Positions 9,216 to 18,174 of a stretch of 64,000 bases of DNA are shown here, piece by piece (positions within the stretch are counted from its first letter, which is position 1; every line of letters begins with the position of its first letter). The stretch comes from Aromatoleum anaerobium (GTDB lineage: Bacteria > Pseudomonadota > Gammaproteobacteria > Burkholderiales > Rhodocyclaceae), in contig NZ_WTVG02000039.1 of assembly GCF_012910705.2 (NCBI RefSeq), forward strand, positions 558,001-622,000, given 5' to 3'. The position numbers were made by a program, and so were the translations under genes. The notes under the pieces are model-generated. The model was given only the letters and a program-made list of their open reading frames with translations, made no database searches and was not told the DNA's origin.

Positions 9216-9734
9216 TCAGGCCGGGCCGGTCGGAGAAATGATGACGATCGCGAACGGACGATCGGTTTGCTCCTGGAAGAAACCCCAGGGCGGGAACAAG
9301 GCCGTCAGCCTGGGCCACAGTTCCTTGCGCTCCTCATCGGTCGCGTCCCGGGCCATCGCGGCCATTTTGTTCCGATCCAGCTGCACCCAGCACTTGGGAT
9401 CGGCGCTGACATTGAGATACCAGGTGGGATGACTGTCATAACCGGCCAGCGACCCGACCACAACCATGTCGTCGCCGTTTTGCAGGAAGACGAGGGGCGT
9501 GGTGCGCTTCTCGCCCGATTTACGGCCAACCGCAGTCAACAACAGCGTGGGAAAACCGGACGGCGATCCCTTGCCCGTTGACCAGCCGTCCGGGTTGGCC
9601 AGATAGCGCTCGACATCCGCCTTGGCATCCCCCCGAATGCGCGCCAGCGATTCGGTCGCTTCCTTTATCGCCTGCCACTCGTCTTCGGACATATAGTCCG
9701 GCTTGACCATATTTTCGCGATTATGCGTCGACAT
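9216..9734 (-). CDS. Deazaflavin (F420)-dependent nitroreductase family protein (FDOR/Ddn-like)
   Basis: The 172-residue protein carries the split-barrel core of the Ddn/FDOR-A family: LLLTAVGRKSGEKRTTPL, then VVVGSLAGYDSHPTWYLNV and DPKCWVQ. Actinobacterial members use reduced F420 to reduce enones, quinones or nitro groups. F420 is rare in Proteobacteria, but the same window encodes F420 biosynthesis and an F420:NADP reductase, which strongly supports F420 as cofactor. About 50 residues precede the barrel. It lies between the dienoyl-CoA-reductase-like gene and an MFS transporter, all leftward. The substrate is unknown; an enone of the pathway is a natural guess. Confidence 0.88.
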   Translation of the reverse strand: MSTHNRENMVKPDYMSEDEWQAIKEATESLARIRGDAKADVERYLANPDGWSTGKGSPSGFPTLLLTAVGRKSGEKRTTPLVFLQNGDDMVVVGSLAGYDSHPTWYLNVSADPKCWVQLDRNKMAAMARDATDEERKELWPRLTALFPPWGFFQEQTDRPFAIVIISPTGPA

Positions 9735-9881
9735 ATTCAGTCTCCCACGTCATTTAAACTGCTTGCAGATTTACCGCTTCGGGATGGCCGCGCTTGCGTT
9801 GCCACCGAGGCCGTTGGTTTGAGCGAGGCCGATCCGCGCCTCGGGAACCTACGACTTGATTCGAGAGTGTATTGAACTCGA

Positions 9882-11399
9882 CTAAACCGCATTCCGCCCC
9901 GACGGCTCCAATACGGCCTTTGCCATTTCATTTGCGGACAGGACACCGGCGGGCGGCGAAACCTCGGGCAGCAGCGCGACGCGCGATCCCGGCGGGCGTA
10001 AATGACGACAAGGAAACCACTGCCATGGGCACGCTGACCACGGCCTTGATAGCGGATCAGGAAGCGGAATTCGCCGCCATCCCCGCCGCGTCATTTGATG
10101 GCGCGCCTGTAAGGCCCGGACCTTGAGCAGCGCCAGCGATGCGCCAAGAATTGTCAGGCAAGCACATAAAAGCGCGTAGCGCAGGGATTCCGCGCCATAC
10201 AGCGGACGCAGTGTGTCGCTGATCAGCCCGATCAGCAGCGGACCAACGCCGACCCCGAGCAGCGTCGTCATGATCGTCAGGAAAGCGAGCGCGACCGCAC
10301 GCCGGTTGGGGGCAACGAGATGGGTGATGTAACTATACGAAGGCGCTACCCACCATACCGAAAAGAAGCCGTTCAGCGCGCACCACAACATCGCGGTCGG
10401 CACCGGCACCGTTCCGACCCGGATCAGGGTGTCCACCGGCCACAACAGGTAGGCGGCGAGCGCAACGACGGCGATCGCATGGCCAATCAACGGAATCCGC
10501 AGGTGCCAGTGCTGTCCGTGGCGGGTCAGGTGATCGGTGAGCCAGCCGCTGAACAGCACGCCGAAACCGGCCGAGCTGCCGCCGATCAGGCCGGCGAGCA
10601 GGCCGGCATGCTGCAGCGGCAGGCCGTGCGAGCGCACCAGGAAGGTCGCGTTCCACATGCCGTAGGCGTTGGCGCCGAGCGTCGTCACTGCGCTGGCGAT
10701 GACGAGGTAGCGGAACGGCAGACAGGCCCACAGCCCGCTGACTGTCGACAGCAGCCCGAGCGATGCCGTCGCACCGGAAACGGCCAGGGTGTGGCCGCCG
10801 TCCCACACGCCGCGCGCCGGCTCTCGCACCGCGAACGCGAGCAGCGCTGCGACCGGCAGCACCGGCAGTGCGATGACGACAAAGGCGGTGCGCCAGCCAT
10901 AAGTGCCGACAAGCCATGCGCCAACACTCAGCGCGAGGATCGCGGCGAATGTCGGTGCGGCAGTGAAGCAGCTGATCGCGAACGAACGGCGCTGCGGCGG
11001 ATAGAGATCGGCAATGATCGACAGCGCAGCCGGCGTGGCCGGCGCCTCCGTCACTGCCACCGCCATGCGTGCGAGCACCAGCAGCACGAAGCTGCCGGAC
11101 AGTCCGCACAGCACGGTCGCCACACTCCAGAACAGGCACGAGACCGCAAGCAAGCGCACGCGCGACACACGATCCGCGATACGCCCCATCGGCAGGCCGA
11201 GCAGCGCATAAACGGCCGCGAAGGCGAGACCGGAGATCAGCCCCATCGCGGTGTCGCTCGCGCCGAACTCGGCCTTGATCGGCTCGATCATGACCGCCAT
11301 GATCTGCCGCCCGACGAAGTTGTCGGCGTACATCAGTGCGAGCAGCATCAGCAGAGCGTGGCTGCGCCAGCCGGGGGGCATTCTGTTCGCTGCGGACAT
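9882..11399 (-). CDS. MFS transporter with long C-terminal tail
   Basis: The inner-membrane transporter has 505 residues and about 12 predicted helices. The MFS loop motif GLPMGRIADRVSRVRLL follows helix 2, and WKSVATVL-like segments follow (here FWSVATVLCGLSG). The start at 11399 has AAGGAG 5 bases upstream. The membrane domain ends near residue 435 (LLKVRALQARHQ). The final 70 residues are rich in Pro, Arg and Trp and do not look like MFS sequence, which suggests loss of the original stop codon or a late frameshift. Its position beside the lower-pathway operon suggests uptake of the growth substrate or a related acid. Confidence 0.85.
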   Translation of the reverse strand: MSAANRMPPGWRSHALLMLLALMYADNFVGRQIMAVMIEPIKAEFGASDTAMGLISGLAFAAVYALLGLPMGRIADRVSRVRLLAVSCLFWSVATVLCGLSGSFVLLVLARMAVAVTEAPATPAALSIIADLYPPQRRSFAISCFTAAPTFAAILALSVGAWLVGTYGWRTAFVVIALPVLPVAALLAFAVREPARGVWDGGHTLAVSGATASLGLLSTVSGLWACLPFRYLVIASAVTTLGANAYGMWNATFLVRSHGLPLQHAGLLAGLIGGSSAGFGVLFSGWLTDHLTRHGQHWHLRIPLIGHAIAVVALAAYLLWPVDTLIRVGTVPVPTAMLWCALNGFFSVWWVAPSYSYITHLVAPNRRAVALAFLTIMTTLLGVGVGPLLIGLISDTLRPLYGAESLRYALLCACLTILGASLALLKVRALQARHQMTRRGWRRIPLPDPLSRPWSACPWQWFPCRHLRPPGSRVALLPEVSPPAGVLSANEMAKAVLEPSGRNAV

Positions 11400-11453
11400 C
11401 GGGGCTCCTTGGTCGGGAGGAGGCCGGCCGGCCCCGTCCCTGTGTGCCACCCG

Positions 11454-12482
11454 TCAGGCCGCGGCTCTGGCTTTCGCGAGCGTCATCGCGGTGTCCTCGA
11501 TCATGTCCTCCTGCCCGCCGACCATGCCGCGCCGGCCCATCTCGACGAGGATCTCGCGCGCCGGCACGCCGTACTTCTTCTCGGCGCGCTTGGCGAAGAG
11601 CAGGAACGAGCCGTACACGCCCGCATAGCCCAAGGTCAGCGCGTCGCGGTCGATGCGGATCGGAAAGTCCATGATCGGCACGACGAGGTCTTCGGCGACG
11701 TCCTGGATCTTGAACACGTCGACGCCGGTGTCGATGCCCATGCGCGCGCACACCGCGACCAGCACTTCCATCGGCGTGTTGCCGGCCCCGGCGCCCAGGC
11801 CCGCGGCGGCTGCGTCGATGCGGTTCGCGCCGGCCTCGATCGCGGCGATCGAGTTCGCGACGCCCATTGCGAGGTTGTGATGGCCATGGAAGCCGAGTTC
11901 AGTTTCCGGCTTCAGCGCTGCGCGCACGGCGCCGAGTTTATCCTTCACGTCGCCGGGCAGCATGTAGCCGGCCGAATCGGTGATGTAGATGCAGTTTGCA
12001 CCAAACCCTTCCATCAGCCTGGCCTGCGTTACGAGCCCCTCGGCGCTGTTCATGTGCGCCATCATCAGGAAGCCGACGGTGTCCAGGCCGAGCTTCCTGG
12101 CCATGCCGATGTGCTGCTCGGAGACATCCGCCTCGGTGCAGTGGGTCGCGACACGGATCGTGTTGACGCCCAGATCAAACGCCATCTTCAGGTGATCGAC
12201 GGTGCCGATGCCCGGCAGCAGCAGCGCCGATACTTTCGCCTGCTTCATCAAGGGGATCACTGCGCCGAGGTATTCCGCGTCGGTGTGCGCCGGGAAGCCG
12301 TAGTTCACCGACGAGCCGCCGAGCCCGTCGCCGTGCGTGACCTCGATCAGCGGGATGCCCGCTGCGTCGAGCCCGCAGGCGATGGTTTTCATCTGTTCGA
12401 GCGTCATCAGGTGACGCTTCGGGTGCATCCCGTCCCGCAGGGTCATGTCGTGGACGGTGATTTTCTTGCCGTGCAGATCCAT
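11454..12482 (-). CDS. 4-hydroxy-2-oxovalerate aldolase (MhpE/DmpG/BphI/HsaF type)
   Basis: The 342-residue class II pyruvate aldolase splits 4-hydroxy-2-oxoacids into pyruvate and an aldehyde. [14 protein letters not shown] near the N-terminus carries the Arg-Asp pair, and the metal-binding HGHHN motif is intact (about residue 200). It lies 10 bp after the acylating aldehyde dehydrogenase gene; in this family the two proteins form a complex that channels the volatile aldehyde. The start at 12482 has TGAGGAA just upstream. Homologues serve aromatic meta-cleavage and steroid A/B-ring pathways; which one applies cannot be told from sequence. Confidence 0.95.
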   Translation of the reverse strand: MDLHGKKITVHDMTLRDGMHPKRHLMTLEQMKTIACGLDAAGIPLIEVTHGDGLGGSSVNYGFPAHTDAEYLGAVIPLMKQAKVSALLLPGIGTVDHLKMAFDLGVNTIRVATHCTEADVSEQHIGMARKLGLDTVGFLMMAHMNSAEGLVTQARLMEGFGANCIYITDSAGYMLPGDVKDKLGAVRAALKPETELGFHGHHNLAMGVANSIAAIEAGANRIDAAAAGLGAGAGNTPMEVLVAVCARMGIDTGVDVFKIQDVAEDLVVPIMDFPIRIDRDALTLGYAGVYGSFLLFAKRAEKKYGVPAREILVEMGRRGMVGGQEDMIEDTAMTLAKARAAA

Positions 12483-12492
12483 GGCGTATTCC

Positions 12493-13437
12493 TCAGGCGG
12501 TGACGGGGAGGGAAAGGGGCTGAGACTCGCGGGCAACCGGTTGCAGCACGAACTCGCCCTTGAGGATCTCCGCGGCGAACATTTCGGCGGTGCGCGCTGC
12601 GGCGGCGGTCATGATGTCGAGGTTGCCGGCGTACTTCGGCAGGTAGTCGCCCAAGCCTTCCACTTCCATGAACACCGACACCCGATTGCCCTCGAATACA
12701 GGGCCATTCACCAGCCGGTATCCCGGCACATATTTCTGTACTTCGGTGATCATCGCGTGGATCGAGGCAGTAATCGCGGCTTGGTCGGGTTCGGATTCGG
12801 TCAGGCAATGCACGGTGTCGCGCATGATCAGCGGCGGCTCGGCCGGGTTGATGACGATGATCGCCTTGCCCTGCTTCGCGCCGCCGACCTTCTCGACCGC
12901 GCCGGACGTCGTGCGGGTGAATTCGTCGATGTTCTTCCTCGTGCCGGGACCGACCGAGCGCGAGGAGACGGTGGCGACGATCTCGCCATAGGCGACCGGC
13001 TGCACGCGCGAGACCGCCGCGACCATCGGGATCGTCGCCTGGCCGCCGCAGGTGACCATGTTGACGTTCATCTCGGCCCGACCCAGATGATCGACGAGAT
13101 TCACCGGCGGCACGCAGAATGGCCCGATCGCCGCTGGCGTCAGGTCGATCATCAGCACGCCGAGTTCATTCAACTTGCGGCTGTTTTCCGCGTGCACATA
13201 AGCGCTGGTCGCATCGAAAGCAATCTGGATGTTGTCCGCCTGTACGTGCGGCAGCAGGCCGTCGACGCCGTCGGCGGTCGTCTTCAGGCCCATTTCGCGC
13301 GCACGCACGAGGCCGTCGGACACAGGATCGATGCCGACCATCCACACCGGCTCCAGCACCGGGCTGCGCTGCAGCTTGTAGAGCAAGTCAGTGCCGATGT
13401 TGCCCGGTCCGATCAGCGCACATCTGATTTTTTTCAT
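12493..13437 (-). CDS. Acetaldehyde/propanal dehydrogenase, acylating (MhpF/DmpF/BphJ/HsaG type)
   Basis: The 314-residue enzyme oxidises the aldehyde released by the aldolase to acetyl-CoA or propanoyl-CoA using NAD+ and CoA. The Rossmann motif [11 protein letters not shown] starts at residue 8, and the catalytic cysteine sits in [12 protein letters not shown] (about residue 130). Length matches the family. The start at 13437 has AAGGAA 6-7 bases upstream. It is placed between the hydratase and aldolase genes, the usual order of this three-step module. Confidence 0.95.
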   Translation of the reverse strand: MKKIRCALIGPGNIGTDLLYKLQRSPVLEPVWMVGIDPVSDGLVRAREMGLKTTADGVDGLLPHVQADNIQIAFDATSAYVHAENSRKLNELGVLMIDLTPAAIGPFCVPPVNLVDHLGRAEMNVNMVTCGGQATIPMVAAVSRVQPVAYGEIVATVSSRSVGPGTRKNIDEFTRTTSGAVEKVGGAKQGKAIIVINPAEPPLIMRDTVHCLTESEPDQAAITASIHAMITEVQKYVPGYRLVNGPVFEGNRVSVFMEVEGLGDYLPKYAGNLDIMTAAAARTAEMFAAEILKGEFVLQPVARESQPLSLPVTA

Positions 13438-13540
13438 GTCGTGTTCCTTGGGGTCTCTGTGGGGTGGATGCAGGCGACGCGGCGGAGAGGAGGAGCGCAC
13501 GTGCAGCGCGCCGCGTGCCTGCAACCGGAAAAACCATTTC

Positions 13541-14329
13541 TTAGTCGAAACCGATCGAGCAACCGCCCAGGCCGTCGATGCGCATTGTGAAACGGTCACC
13601 GGCGACCGCCGGCACTAATGGCGCGAGCGAACCGGACAGGATCAGCTCGCCCTTGCGGAACGGGATGCCGAATTCACCCAGCGTGTTCGCAAGCCAGGCA
13701 ACCGCTTCCGCCGGGTGCCCCTGCACTGCCGAACCGAGCCCGCTGCCGGCCGGTTCACCGTTACGGAACATCTCCATGCGCAGCGCCGCGAGGTCCAGCC
13801 CGCGCGGGTCCGTGTGCTCGCGACCAACGACGAACACGCCGCACGAGGCGTTGTCGGCGACGGTGTCCTGGATGCGGATCTTCCAGTCGTCGATGCGCGA
13901 ATCGACGATCTCGAAGCACGGCACGACCCATTCGGTCGCCGCCAGCACGTCCCCGCGCGTCACGCCGGGGCCTTGCAGGTCGGCATTGAGCATGAAAGCG
14001 ATCTCGCCTTCGGCGCGCGGCTGGATCAGCCTGGCGCCCTTCAGGCTGACCGTCGCGCCGTCCTCAAGCTGCATCGCATCGGTGAGGAAACCGAAATCCG
14101 GCTGATGCACGTCGAGCATGTCCTGCACCGGTTTACTGGTGACGCCGATCTTCTTGCCGATCACCTTCTCGCCCGCAGTTTCGCGCCGGCGCAGCATGTG
14201 CAGCGAGATACGGTACGCGTCGGCGATGGTGATGTCGGGGTGACGTCCGGTCAGCGGCGGCACGGTGCGCCGCTCGCGCAGCGCGGCGTGGAGTTCGTCG
14301 CCAAGGGCCTGGATAATCGATTCATTCAT
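13541..14329 (-). CDS. 2-keto-4-pentenoate hydratase (MhpD/DmpE/HsaE type)
   Basis: The 262-residue protein hydrates 2-hydroxypenta-2,4-dienoate-type intermediates to 4-hydroxy-2-oxoacids. The metal-binding Glu-x-Glu motif is visible in [10 protein letters not shown] (about residue 105), and the lysine block [14 protein letters not shown] is conserved. It is followed after 103 bp by the acylating dehydrogenase and then the aldolase, completing the conversion to pyruvate and an acyl-CoA. No ring-cleaving extradiol dioxygenase or meta-cleavage hydrolase is present in the window, so the upstream steps must be encoded elsewhere or be unusual. Confidence 0.95.
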   Translation of the reverse strand: MNESIIQALGDELHAALRERRTVPPLTGRHPDITIADAYRISLHMLRRRETAGEKVIGKKIGVTSKPVQDMLDVHQPDFGFLTDAMQLEDGATVSLKGARLIQPRAEGEIAFMLNADLQGPGVTRGDVLAATEWVVPCFEIVDSRIDDWKIRIQDTVADNASCGVFVVGREHTDPRGLDLAALRMEMFRNGEPAGSGLGSAVQGHPAEAVAWLANTLGEFGIPFRKGELILSGSLAPLVPAVAGDRFTMRIDGLGGCSIGFD

Positions 14330-14377
14330 TATTGTGTGTGCTGCGGCATCGTCGGGATTGGAGTATGGAAGCAGGGG

Positions 14378-15151
14378 TCAACCCGGCCAGACGCTGGATT
14401 CGGCGCCGCCATCGACCTCGATGATCTTGCCGGTCACCCAACGGGACGCGTCGGAGGCGAGATACAGAGCCGCGGCGGCGATGTCGTCGGTCTCGCCGAG
14501 GCTCTTCAGCGGCGTGCTGGCGATCATGCCGTCGCGCATGTGCGGAGGCAGCACACGGTTCAGTGCGTCGGTGAGGATCGGTCCCGGCGCGATCGCATTG
14601 ACACGCACGATCGGCGCGAAGTCCTGCGCCAGCAGGCGGGTGAGTTGGGTCAACGCCGCCTTCGCGGTGCCGTAGGCGCTGAATTGCGTCTGCGCGTAGC
14701 GCGCGGCGCCGGACGTGATATTGATGATGTTGCCGCCGCCCGCCTCGCGCATCAGCGGCACGCACAGCTGGCTCAGCGCATAGGCCGAGGTGACATTGAA
14801 GCGGAACACGTCCTCGAACTGCTCCGGCGTCATCATCAACGGATTATTCGGCCCCGCACCGCCGGCGTTATTGACCAGATGGGTCACACGGCCGAAGCTC
14901 TCGCGTGCCGCGGCAATCACCGCCTCGCGCTGCGCAGGGTTGTTGACGTCGCACGAGATCGCCAGCGCACGGCGCCCCATGGCACGAACCTCTTCCGCAA
15001 CCGCCTCCACGTCGGCCAGCGTGCGCGCAGCGCAGACGACATCGGCGCCGGTTTCAGCGAAGGCCAGCGCAATCGCGCGGCCGATGCCACGCCCGGCACC
15101 GGAGATGACGGCGACGCAGCCGTCGAGATTGAATCGGTCGAGAATGTTCAT
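14378..15151 (-). CDS. Short-chain dehydrogenase/reductase (SDR)
   Basis: The 257-residue classical SDR has a TGxxxGxG-type site SGAGRGIGRA near residue 18, an NNAG motif, and the Ser-Tyr-Lys triad in ITSGAARY...YGTAK. The start at 15151 has CAGGAG 4 bases upstream. It oxidises or reduces an alcohol/ketone with NAD(P). It stands between the flavin reductase gene and the hydratase gene in the leftward operon, and so probably belongs to the regulon marked by the 19-bp motif at 16241. The substrate is unknown. Confidence 0.9.
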   Translation of the reverse strand: MNILDRFNLDGCVAVISGAGRGIGRAIALAFAETGADVVCAARTLADVEAVAEEVRAMGRRALAISCDVNNPAQREAVIAAARESFGRVTHLVNNAGGAGPNNPLMMTPEQFEDVFRFNVTSAYALSQLCVPLMREAGGGNIINITSGAARYAQTQFSAYGTAKAALTQLTRLLAQDFAPIVRVNAIAPGPILTDALNRVLPPHMRDGMIASTPLKSLGETDDIAAAALYLASDASRWVTGKIIEVDGGAESSVWPG

Positions 15152-15203
15152 CGTGCTCCTGTTACGGTGGTTGTTGTTCAAAGCGTTGATCGGAAACGCG
15201 CAC

Positions 15204-16181
15204 TCAGCGCGGCGCCCACAAGTCCGGCAGACCGGGGTCGGTGCTCGCGACGAGACGCTTGAGCAGCAGTTTCAGCGCCATCGCGTCCCCCGCACCGAGC
15301 TTGTCGGCAATATCCTCCTCCAGCGCCTTCGCCAGCGCGATCTGGCGCAGCGAGGCTTCGCGCCCATGGGCTGTCAGCACGTAACGCGCCCCTTCCGATG
15401 CCATCTCGCAGGCGACGAAACACCGGTCCTCCAGCGCCTTCATCGCCAACTGCGTCGCTTCGATGCCGGTATAGCCGACGAATGCATTGATCTCGTCGAG
15501 CGTCAGGTTGTCGCGAATGCACAGCACCGACAGCAGGAAGAAGCTTGTCTCGTCGAGCGCATCGCCACCGAGCATGCCGCGTAATGCGTAGAGCGTCTGG
15601 TAATGCGCCCGCCCGAGCAGGTAGCCGAGCAGATCCTCGGTATAGCTGCACTCGGGCGGCGGCGGCGCAGCAAGCCGCACTTCGCTGCGCGGCTTGCGCG
15701 CCGCCAGCGCGTACTGTCCCCCCTGGTACACCAACGGAGGAAGATCGGTGCGATCGTACGCGCGCACTTCGCCGACGAAGATCACGTGATCCCCGCCTTC
15801 GTAGCTGAACGCGGTGCGGCACTGGAAGCGCGCGGTGCAATCCTGCAGCAGCGGAGCATCGCTGATGCCTTCGTCCAGCGCGACGCCGGCGAACTTGTCC
15901 CCGCCCTGCGACGCGAAGCGCCCTGACATCGATTCCTGCTCCGCCGACAGAACATGCACGTTCCAGTGCGGATTGCCCGAGAAGGCCGACAGGCTGCGTG
16001 CATTTTTCGCCAGGCTCCACAACACCAGCGGCGGATTGAGCGAGACTGAATTGAAACTGTTCGCGGTAATGCCGATCGGAGAGCCGTCCTCCGCACGGGT
16101 GGTGATGATCGTCACCCCCGTGGTGAAAGTTCCGAGTGCCGCGCGAAATGCCTGGGGGTCGAAGCTCGCTTGCGCCGTCAT
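15204..16181 (-). CDS. Flavin reductase with C-terminal MarR-like domain (C1-HpaH-like reductase component)
   Basis: In this 325-residue protein the N-terminal half (about 1-165) is a flavin-reductase split barrel with FRAALGTFTTGVTIIT and GITANSFNSVSLNPPLV. The C-terminal half (about 185-325) is helical and winged-helix-like (TLDEINAFVGYTGIEATQLAMKALEDR). This layout matches the reductase component C1 of Acinetobacter 4-hydroxyphenylacetate 3-hydroxylase, where a MarR-like tail senses the aromatic substrate. It should supply reduced flavin to a two-component monooxygenase. No oxygenase component lies nearby. It is the first gene of the leftward lower-pathway operon. Confidence 0.82.
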   Translation of the reverse strand: MTAQASFDPQAFRAALGTFTTGVTIITTRAEDGSPIGITANSFNSVSLNPPLVLWSLAKNARSLSAFSGNPHWNVHVLSAEQESMSGRFASQGGDKFAGVALDEGISDAPLLQDCTARFQCRTAFSYEGGDHVIFVGEVRAYDRTDLPPLVYQGGQYALAARKPRSEVRLAAPPPPECSYTEDLLGYLLGRAHYQTLYALRGMLGGDALDETSFFLLSVLCIRDNLTLDEINAFVGYTGIEATQLAMKALEDRCFVACEMASEGARYVLTAHGREASLRQIALAKALEEDIADKLGAGDAMALKLLLKRLVASTDPGLPDLWAPR

Positions 16182-16240
16182 TTGATGCCTCGCTGGGCCA
16201 TGGATCATGGAGCGAGTATCGAAGCGCAGGGCAGCGCGGG

Positions 16241-16259
16241 CATCGTCCCAACGGACTAA
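16241..16259 (-). promoter_or_regulatory. Putative operator, 19-bp motif copy A (flavin-reductase operon)
   Basis: Read on the minus strand this is TTAGTCCGTTGGGACGATG, 16 of 19 matches to the shared consensus. It ends 59 bp before the start codon at 16181 and has the same orientation relative to its gene as the other four copies. A regulator-binding or promoter role is inference. Confidence 0.6.
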
Positions 16260-16322
16260 CGCTTTTCCTGCTCCGCAGAACTTCCAGTCTCGCAGGCGAG
16301 GCAGCGACACCGTGCCGCGACC

Positions 16323-16341
16323 GTCGTCTAATCGGACGATG
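16323..16341 (+). promoter_or_regulatory. Putative operator, 19-bp motif copy B (chemoreceptor gene)
   Basis: The site reads GTCGTCTAATCGGACGATG, 15 of 19 matches to the consensus, with the 3' half ATCGGACGATG perfect. It ends exactly 59 bp before the chemoreceptor ATG at 16401, the same spacing as copy A on the divergent side. Confidence 0.55.
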
Positions 16342-16400
16342 TAGCGGTTCGCGCAAGCGATTAGGGTGCGCCTGGTTCCCTCCATCGGAATCGCGCGACC

Positions 16401-18053
16401 ATGATTAACCGGATTACCATTGCACAGCGCTTGTGGCTATGGGCCCTTCTCGCCACCAGCCTGTTCTTTGCAGCGGTAGGTCTCGGCTGGCACGGCCTGT
16501 ATGAGGCGCGCGAAAGCCTGCGCACGACGCACGAGGTGCGGTTCGCGACGCTGCAGCGCCTGGATGTGATCCAGAAGACGCTGCATGCGAACCGCAGACT
16601 GGTCCTGCTCGCATTCCAGCTCGATCCGGAGGGCAGTCTTGCGTCGGCCCACAGTCAGTCGCTGCAATACTATCTCGACGCGATCGACCGCAACACGGCG
16701 GAAACGGGCAGGCTTTGGGCCGAGTATTCGAACAGGATTGCCGACGCTGAGGAAAGAACGCTCGCTACCGCTTTCGATGAAAGCTACCGGGTGTGGCTCG
16801 AGGAACTTGATGCGGTAACCGCGACGCTGCGCATCGGGCGGTTCCATCTGAGCTACATGACCTCGTTCGTCGCCGCCGGCGAGTCTGCAGGCGAGGCCGC
16901 AAGCCGGGCGATCGAGGAGCTGTATGCGCATCAGGCGCGAGCGACCGCCGCGGACTACCGTGCGGCAGAAACCCGCTACCGGATGACGATCTCGGTCTAT
17001 CTCGCCCTCGCTGTCATCGGCGTACTGCTCGGTTCGCTGACCGCATTCTCGACGCTGCGGCGCCTGCGCAACGCGTTCCGTGTCGCTTCCAACACGACAA
17101 AATCGATCGCGGCTGGCGATCTGTCGCAAACGGTGCCGATTCTCGGCTGTGACGAATTGGGACAACTGCTTGCCGAGGTGTCCGTGATGCGGGACAACCT
17201 CCACCGACTCGTCGACGACCTGCGCAGGCAGGTCGAACAATTGGGTGCCAAAGCCAACGATCTTAATGCGGTGGCAGCAAACGCGTCGTCGGTCGCGAGC
17301 GAACAGGCCGAAGCAGTGCGCGGCATGTCGACGGCCGCAGCCGGCCTCACGCGTTCAATCGACCAGGTGGAATCCCACGTCAGCGCGTCGCTGCGCATCA
17401 CCGCCGAAGCCGCCGGGCACTCCGGCGAGAGCGCGGCATATATCCACAGTCTCGCCGAAGAATTTAGAAGCGTTGCGGAGATCGTGATGCACACTGCGGA
17501 ACGAGTGCGCGAGACGGAGGCTTTCTCGAAACAGATCGGCAGCATCGTGCACGTCATACGCGAGGTTGCCGAACAGACCAACCTGCTCGCGCTCAATGCG
17601 GCGATCGAGGCCGCCCGCGCTGGCGACCAGGGGCGCGGTTTCGCGGTCGTCGCGGATGAAGTGAGAAAGCTCGCAGAGCGCACGTCGAACGCGACCACCG
17701 AGATCACGACAACGATTGGCAACATCCAGGCCGGCAGCCGGGCGGCGTTCTCGGGCATGGAAGCCGCAGTCGCGCGCGTTCAGGACGGCGCTGTGCTGGC
17801 CGGCAAGGCGGGCGAATCGGTCGCTGGTATCCGTGCTGGCACCGAGCGGGTGATCCGCGCCGTGGGCGACATCGGCGGCGTGCTGAACGAGCAGGCTGCG
17901 GCGACACGTGAAATCGCGCGCCGCGTCGACGGCGTCTCCGAGGGAACCTCGGAACTGTCAGCGAGCGCCGCCCACTGCGCCGCATCGGCCGCCGGGCTGG
18001 ACGCGCTGGCCAAAACGCTCGACATGCTGTCGGCGCGGTTCCGGCTCGCATGA
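16401..18053 (+). CDS. Methyl-accepting chemotaxis protein with four-helix-bundle-type sensor
   Basis: The 550-residue inner-membrane receptor has a first transmembrane helix at about residues 8-30 and a helical periplasmic sensor at about 31-190. A second membrane helix spans about 195-217 and is followed by HAMP. The cytoplasmic signalling domain carries the invariant hairpin tip [20 protein letters not shown]. The divergent position beside the lower-pathway operon, with a motif copy in front of both, suggests chemotaxis towards the pathway substrate or an intermediate. The sensor ligand cannot be predicted. Confidence 0.93.
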   Translation: MINRITIAQRLWLWALLATSLFFAAVGLGWHGLYEARESLRTTHEVRFATLQRLDVIQKTLHANRRLVLLAFQLDPEGSLASAHSQSLQYYLDAIDRNTAETGRLWAEYSNRIADAEERTLATAFDESYRVWLEELDAVTATLRIGRFHLSYMTSFVAAGESAGEAASRAIEELYAHQARATAADYRAAETRYRMTISVYLALAVIGVLLGSLTAFSTLRRLRNAFRVASNTTKSIAAGDLSQTVPILGCDELGQLLAEVSVMRDNLHRLVDDLRRQVEQLGAKANDLNAVAANASSVASEQAEAVRGMSTAAAGLTRSIDQVESHVSASLRITAEAAGHSGESAAYIHSLAEEFRSVAEIVMHTAERVRETEAFSKQIGSIVHVIREVAEQTNLLALNAAIEAARAGDQGRGFAVVADEVRKLAERTSNATTEITTTIGNIQAGSRAAFSGMEAAVARVQDGAVLAGKAGESVAGIRAGTERVIRAVGDIGGVLNEQAAATREIARRVDGVSEGTSELSASAAHCAASAAGLDALAKTLDMLSARFRLA

Positions 18054-18174
18054 GGATCGCTGCGGGAATGATCCAGCCTGACAAAAATGCTCCGATCGCC
18101 GCCAATGTCGCTGTTGCCTCGCGCCGTCGGCCCGCCGAACATCTTCAACACTAGCCTTTGGGATTCCGAAAATC

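Noticed and set aside
10320-12503. A 727-codon open frame on the + strand
   Set aside because: It lies antisense to the MFS and aldolase genes, which have clear family matches and ribosome sites. Its composition (rich in Arg, His, Gln) is the usual shadow of high-GC genes.
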